From JBDSLU01 sp039916225 (GTDB lineage Bacteria; Acidobacteriota; Vicinamibacteria; Vicinamibacterales; Vicinamibacteraceae): a stretch of 11,474 bases of DNA. The position numbers and the translations under genes were made by a program. The notes beneath the pieces were generated by a model, which searched no databases, was not told the origin of the DNA, and was given only the letters and a program-made list of their open reading frames with translations. This document shows, one piece after another, positions 8,978 to 11,474 of the stretch (position 1 is its first letter; the number at the start of each line of letters is the position of its first letter). Where the stretch lies: contig JBDSLU010000003.1 in assembly GCA_039916225.1 (NCBI GenBank), forward strand, positions 1 to 11,474, given 5' to 3'.

Positions 8978-10744
8978 TCACCACTCGAGCACGACGAGCG
9001 AGACGGCCTGCCGCGGCAGCGTGATCGGCAGCGTGGCGCGACCGTCCTTCACCTCGATCGTCGCCGGCGCGCCCTGCAGCGTCGCCAGCGCACTGGCCGC
9101 TTCGAGCGCCTTGTATTGCGTCGGCGTCGGCGCGGCAGGGGAGCCCTGTGCCTTCCACGCGGTGTAGGCGTTGCTGTGCGTCGTATCGACGCGGTAGTGG
9201 GTCAGCTTGGCCTTGCCGTTCTTCAAAGCGAGGTGCTCGAGCGCCAGTGTCACGTTTGCATCGGGCCCGGCGACGTCGTCGTCGTGGTAGTGCCAGGCGA
9301 GGACGGTGACCTTCCGCGCGTCGCGGCTGGCCAGCGCGCCGACGTCCGGCTTGTCTCGGACGCCCGCCTTGATCATCGCGTCGAGGTCGACGGCGCCGTC
9401 GCTGACAGCCGCCACGCGCTCGGCGCCCATCTTGCTCATCATCCGGAAGACGTTGAAGACGGGCAGCGTCAGGCCGTTCGAGGCCATCACCCTGAAGCCG
9501 GCGAAGTAGGCCTGATCCTCGAACTCGAAGGCCCACGTGACCGCGCCCTCGAGGTTGACGCCGTGCCGCTCGGCGAGGTCGTGCTTACGGGCGTAGGCCG
9601 CCGCCGTGTAGCTCGAATACATCGTCGTATTGCGGTAGCCGAGCTGCGGACCCTGGCAGGCGGCGCAGCCGTCCGGATCCGACTCGCCGATGACGATCGG
9701 CTTGGACTTGAGCTCGGGGAACGACGCGATGATGCCGAAGCCCTCGTCGATGTTCGCCAACTGGTTCTGGATGCCCAGCCGCACGTGGCCATCGACGAAC
9801 GTCGGCCGGCCCTTGGCGTGGAAGGAGACGAAGTCGATCGGCGTGCCGACCTTGCCGGTGGCGAAGTTCGTGCCGCGCAGCTGGTGCTCGTAGAAGTCGC
9901 GCGCGAACTGGCCGCCTGGGCCGGCGGTGTCGGGCCCGCCGACGCGCGCCGTCGGGAGCGCCCGCCGGACCCCGTCGACCGCGTAGTCGTGCAGCTTGCG
10001 GAACTCCTCGGGGGTGCCGCGCCAGTAGCCGATGTTGGCTTCGTTCCAGGTTTCCCAGTACCAGGTCTCGACCTCGGCCTTGCCGTACTTCTCGACGCAG
10101 TGCTTCGCCCACTCGTAGACGAGGTCGCCCCACTTCTTGAAGTCCTTCGGCGGATAGGCCCAGCCGGTGAAGATCTCGTCGTACTTCGCGGTCGGCGTCC
10201 AGGCATGCTTGTAGGGCTCCGGCTTCACCGACATCGCCTGCGGCATGAACCCGATCTGCACGTAGGGCTTCACGCCGCGCGCGAGGTAGGTGTCGAAGAT
10301 GCGATCGACGATGGTCCAGTCGTAGATCGGCTTGCCGTTGGCGTCCTCGGTGTAGGCGTTGGTCGATCCCCACTTCAGCGCCGGCGTGCCGTCGCCGGTC
10401 ACCAGCAGGCTGTGGGCGCGGAAGTAGCTGCGCTTGGGCGCCAGCTTGCCGATCTCCGCGATCAGCTTCTGGCCGTCCTTCATGTAGGCGTAGTTCGGCT
10501 CGTCGGCGCCGAAGAAACGCCAGATCGGCTTCAGCGGCGCGGTGGTCGTGCCGGCGTCGACGCGAATCGCGACGGGAAACGGCGCGGTGGCTGTCGCCGC
10601 GGCGGCGGGCGAGGCCGGAACCGGCGTCGCCGGGGTGGGTGTCTGCGTTGGTATTTGGGCGCCGGCGACCCAGGCGATCGACGCCAGGCCAAGGGTCGCG
10701 GTCAGCAGGGAAGGCACGCGGAAGCGGGTCGGATGTTGGCTCAT
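8978..10744 (-). CDS. Secreted glycoside hydrolase family 39 protein, beta-xylosidase-like, 588 residues
   Basis: Predicted exported or periplasmic retaining glycosidase with a GH39 TIM barrel. A signal sequence occupies residues 1-29 (basic RFR, hydrophobic core, AGA cut). It is followed by a Thr/Pro/Ala-rich linker (30-55) that may keep the catalytic domain away from the membrane. The acid/base is E235 in WETWNEAN (230-237). The nucleophile candidate is E354 in IVIGESDPDG (350-359). Their spacing of 119 residues closely fits the 117 known for Thermoanaerobacterium beta-xylosidase. C360 and C363 lie just behind the nucleophile. A beta-sandwich tail follows after about 470. The ATG overlaps the kinase stop as ATGA. 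The frame stays open upstream, but that part overlaps the kinase gene and lacks a signal peptide. Beta-xylosidase is the usual GH39 activity; other pentose or uronic linkages are possible. Confidence 0.9.
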   Translation of the reverse strand: MSQHPTRFRVPSLLTATLGLASIAWVAGAQIPTQTPTPATPVPASPAAAATATAPFPVAIRVDAGTTTAPLKPIWRFFGADEPNYAYMKDGQKLIAEIGKLAPKRSYFRAHSLLVTGDGTPALKWGSTNAYTEDANGKPIYDWTIVDRIFDTYLARGVKPYVQIGFMPQAMSVKPEPYKHAWTPTAKYDEIFTGWAYPPKDFKKWGDLVYEWAKHCVEKYGKAEVETWYWETWNEANIGYWRGTPEEFRKLHDYAVDGVRRALPTARVGGPDTAGPGGQFARDFYEHQLRGTNFATGKVGTPIDFVSFHAKGRPTFVDGHVRLGIQNQLANIDEGFGIIASFPELKSKPIVIGESDPDGCAACQGPQLGYRNTTMYSSYTAAAYARKHDLAERHGVNLEGAVTWAFEFEDQAYFAGFRVMASNGLTLPVFNVFRMMSKMGAERVAAVSDGAVDLDAMIKAGVRDKPDVGALASRDARKVTVLAWHYHDDDVAGPDANVTLALEHLALKNGKAKLTHYRVDTTHSNAYTAWKAQGSPAAPTPTQYKALEAASALATLQGAPATIEVKDGRATLPITLPRQAVSLVVLEW

Positions 10745-11474
10745 GATTGGCGTGGGCGCCGGGTGCGGCGCGGAGACGTGGGTGAGGCGGATGCGTCCGC
10801 CAGTGCGGCGGCGGACGGAACGAGGGTGAGCGAACGCGGCGACGCGAAAGCGCTGCGGGCCAGCACCTGCCGCATGCCGGTGCGGACGGCGTTCGCCACC
10901 TGCGTGGCGCTGACCGGGACGGCGTCGACCGAGGTGCCCTGGAGCTGCGCGGCGAACGCATGCGCCAGCGCCGGTGTCCCGGTCACCAGGACACGCGTGC
11001 CGGCCCGGAACGAGCGGCGCGCCAGCAGGGTGTCCATCACCGACCCGATCGCCACACCGACGAGATACGCCAGGCGCTCGTCGGGCGTCGACGTCACGCG
11101 CTGCTCGAGCAGGCGCACGCAGAACAGCGCGCGGGCGAAGCCGGAGCGTTGCGCTTCGTGGACGCCTTCGTCGACCCAGGCTTCGTCGAACGCCGTCGGC
11201 CACTGCCGGGGCAGCGAGCCGGCGAGGACCGTCTGCGAGGTGACGACGTCCAGCAACTCGCCGCCGAGGCTGGTGACGCTCGAGACGATGCGCCCGTCGC
11301 GGCCGACGTGGATCGCCTTCCAGTGCGACCCGAGACTGAGGACGATGCCGCCGACCGGCAGCCAGCCGAGCAGATGCAGGCCGATCGCCGCCGTCTCCTC
11401 GCCGCGGATCACGTCGGTCGATCCGACGGCGTTGCGCTCCGCCTTGAGCGGGCCGGAGCGGACGCCGGGGATCA
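10741..11474 (-). CDS. dgoK: 2-dehydro-3-deoxygalactonokinase (DgoK family), partial, N-terminus outside window
   Basis: Cytoplasmic ATP-dependent kinase expected to phosphorylate 2-keto-3-deoxy-galactonate or a similar keto-deoxy acid at C6. The frame is open to the right edge. The visible 243 residues start IPGVRSGPLKAERN, followed by the family motif DVIRGEETAAIG (20-31). The phosphoryl/substrate segment SLGSHWKAIHV (46-56) replaces the common PGTHSKWV. SLGGELLDVV (68-77) corresponds to the usual MTGELF segment. A codon inside VIRGEE is a GTG that could be mistaken for a start; the conserved residues before it show it is internal. About 90-100 residues are missing. A Ser/Pro/Arg-rich tail of some 25 residues follows the fold. 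The stop overlaps the GH39 ATG as ATGA. It is the most upstream operon gene seen, so the promoter lies beyond the window. Confidence 0.88.
   Translation of the reverse strand, partial: IPGVRSGPLKAERNAVGSTDVIRGEETAAIGLHLLGWLPVGGIVLSLGSHWKAIHVGRDGRIVSSVTSLGGELLDVVTSQTVLAGSLPRQWPTAFDEAWVDEGVHEAQRSGFARALFCVRLLEQRVTSTPDERLAYLVGVAIGSVMDTLLARRSFRAGTRVLVTGTPALAHAFAAQLQGTSVDAVPVSATQVANAVRTGMRQVLARSAFASPRSLTLVPSAAALADASASPTSPRRTRRPRQS

Noticed and set aside
7801..9024. A 407-codon plus-strand open frame opposite the transporter
   Set aside because: Its composition is Arg/Asp/His/Gln-rich and domain-free, mirroring the transporter codons.
10745..11203. N-terminal extension of the GH39 frame
   Set aside because: It is an out-of-frame reading of the DgoK gene. 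The ATG at 10744 gives a proper signal peptide.

Overview
The window is GC-rich with strong G/C preference at third codon positions. It carries an ADOP-type MacB/FtsX permease, a family greatly expanded in Acidobacteriota. The best guess for the source is therefore a soil-type acidobacterium, perhaps of the Vicinamibacteria. This placement is inference; no rRNA or other marker gene is present.

Left edge, plus strand (1-486): the last 39 codons of an unidentified gene, then a complete tRNA-Pro(GGG) with encoded CCA and a plausible sigma70-like promoter. Directly behind the tRNA lie degenerate tandem copies of a roughly 100-bp unit. Each copy restates the T-arm and acceptor 3' end of the tRNA and then a hairpin-bearing spacer. 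The layout resembles the rtT repeats behind Escherichia coli tyrT.

Middle-left, minus strand (493-3149): a 35-codon single-pass membrane protein gene with a strong Shine-Dalgarno, and upstream of it a complete 821-residue ADOP/MacB-like permease. A 9-bp inverted repeat separates the two. The permease has a -10-like hexamer so close to its ATG that a leaderless mRNA is likely.

Right, minus strand (3242-11474): a tightly packed six-gene operon, transcribed right to left and entering from beyond the right edge. The order is DgoK-type 2-keto-3-deoxy-sugar-acid kinase (partial), secreted GH39 beta-xylosidase-like enzyme, ACS-family (ExuT-like) sugar-acid transporter, rhamnonate-dehydratase-like enolase-superfamily enzyme, AraD1/GguC-type FAH-fold enzyme and secreted GH3 glycosidase. 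Junctions are 4-bp ATGA overlaps, a 1-nt gap, or gaps of 35 and 7 nt.

Together the operon reads as one catabolic module. Extracytoplasmic hydrolases release sugars or sugar acids from a xylan- or pectin-like polymer, and the MFS protein imports an aldonate or uronate. The dehydratase makes a 2-keto-3-deoxy acid, which is then either phosphorylated (DgoK) or dehydrated/hydrolysed (FAH enzyme). No sugar dehydrogenase, lactonase, aldolase or regulator is visible; they may lie beyond the right edge. Nearly all long plus-strand frames over this half are antisense shadows caused by high GC.
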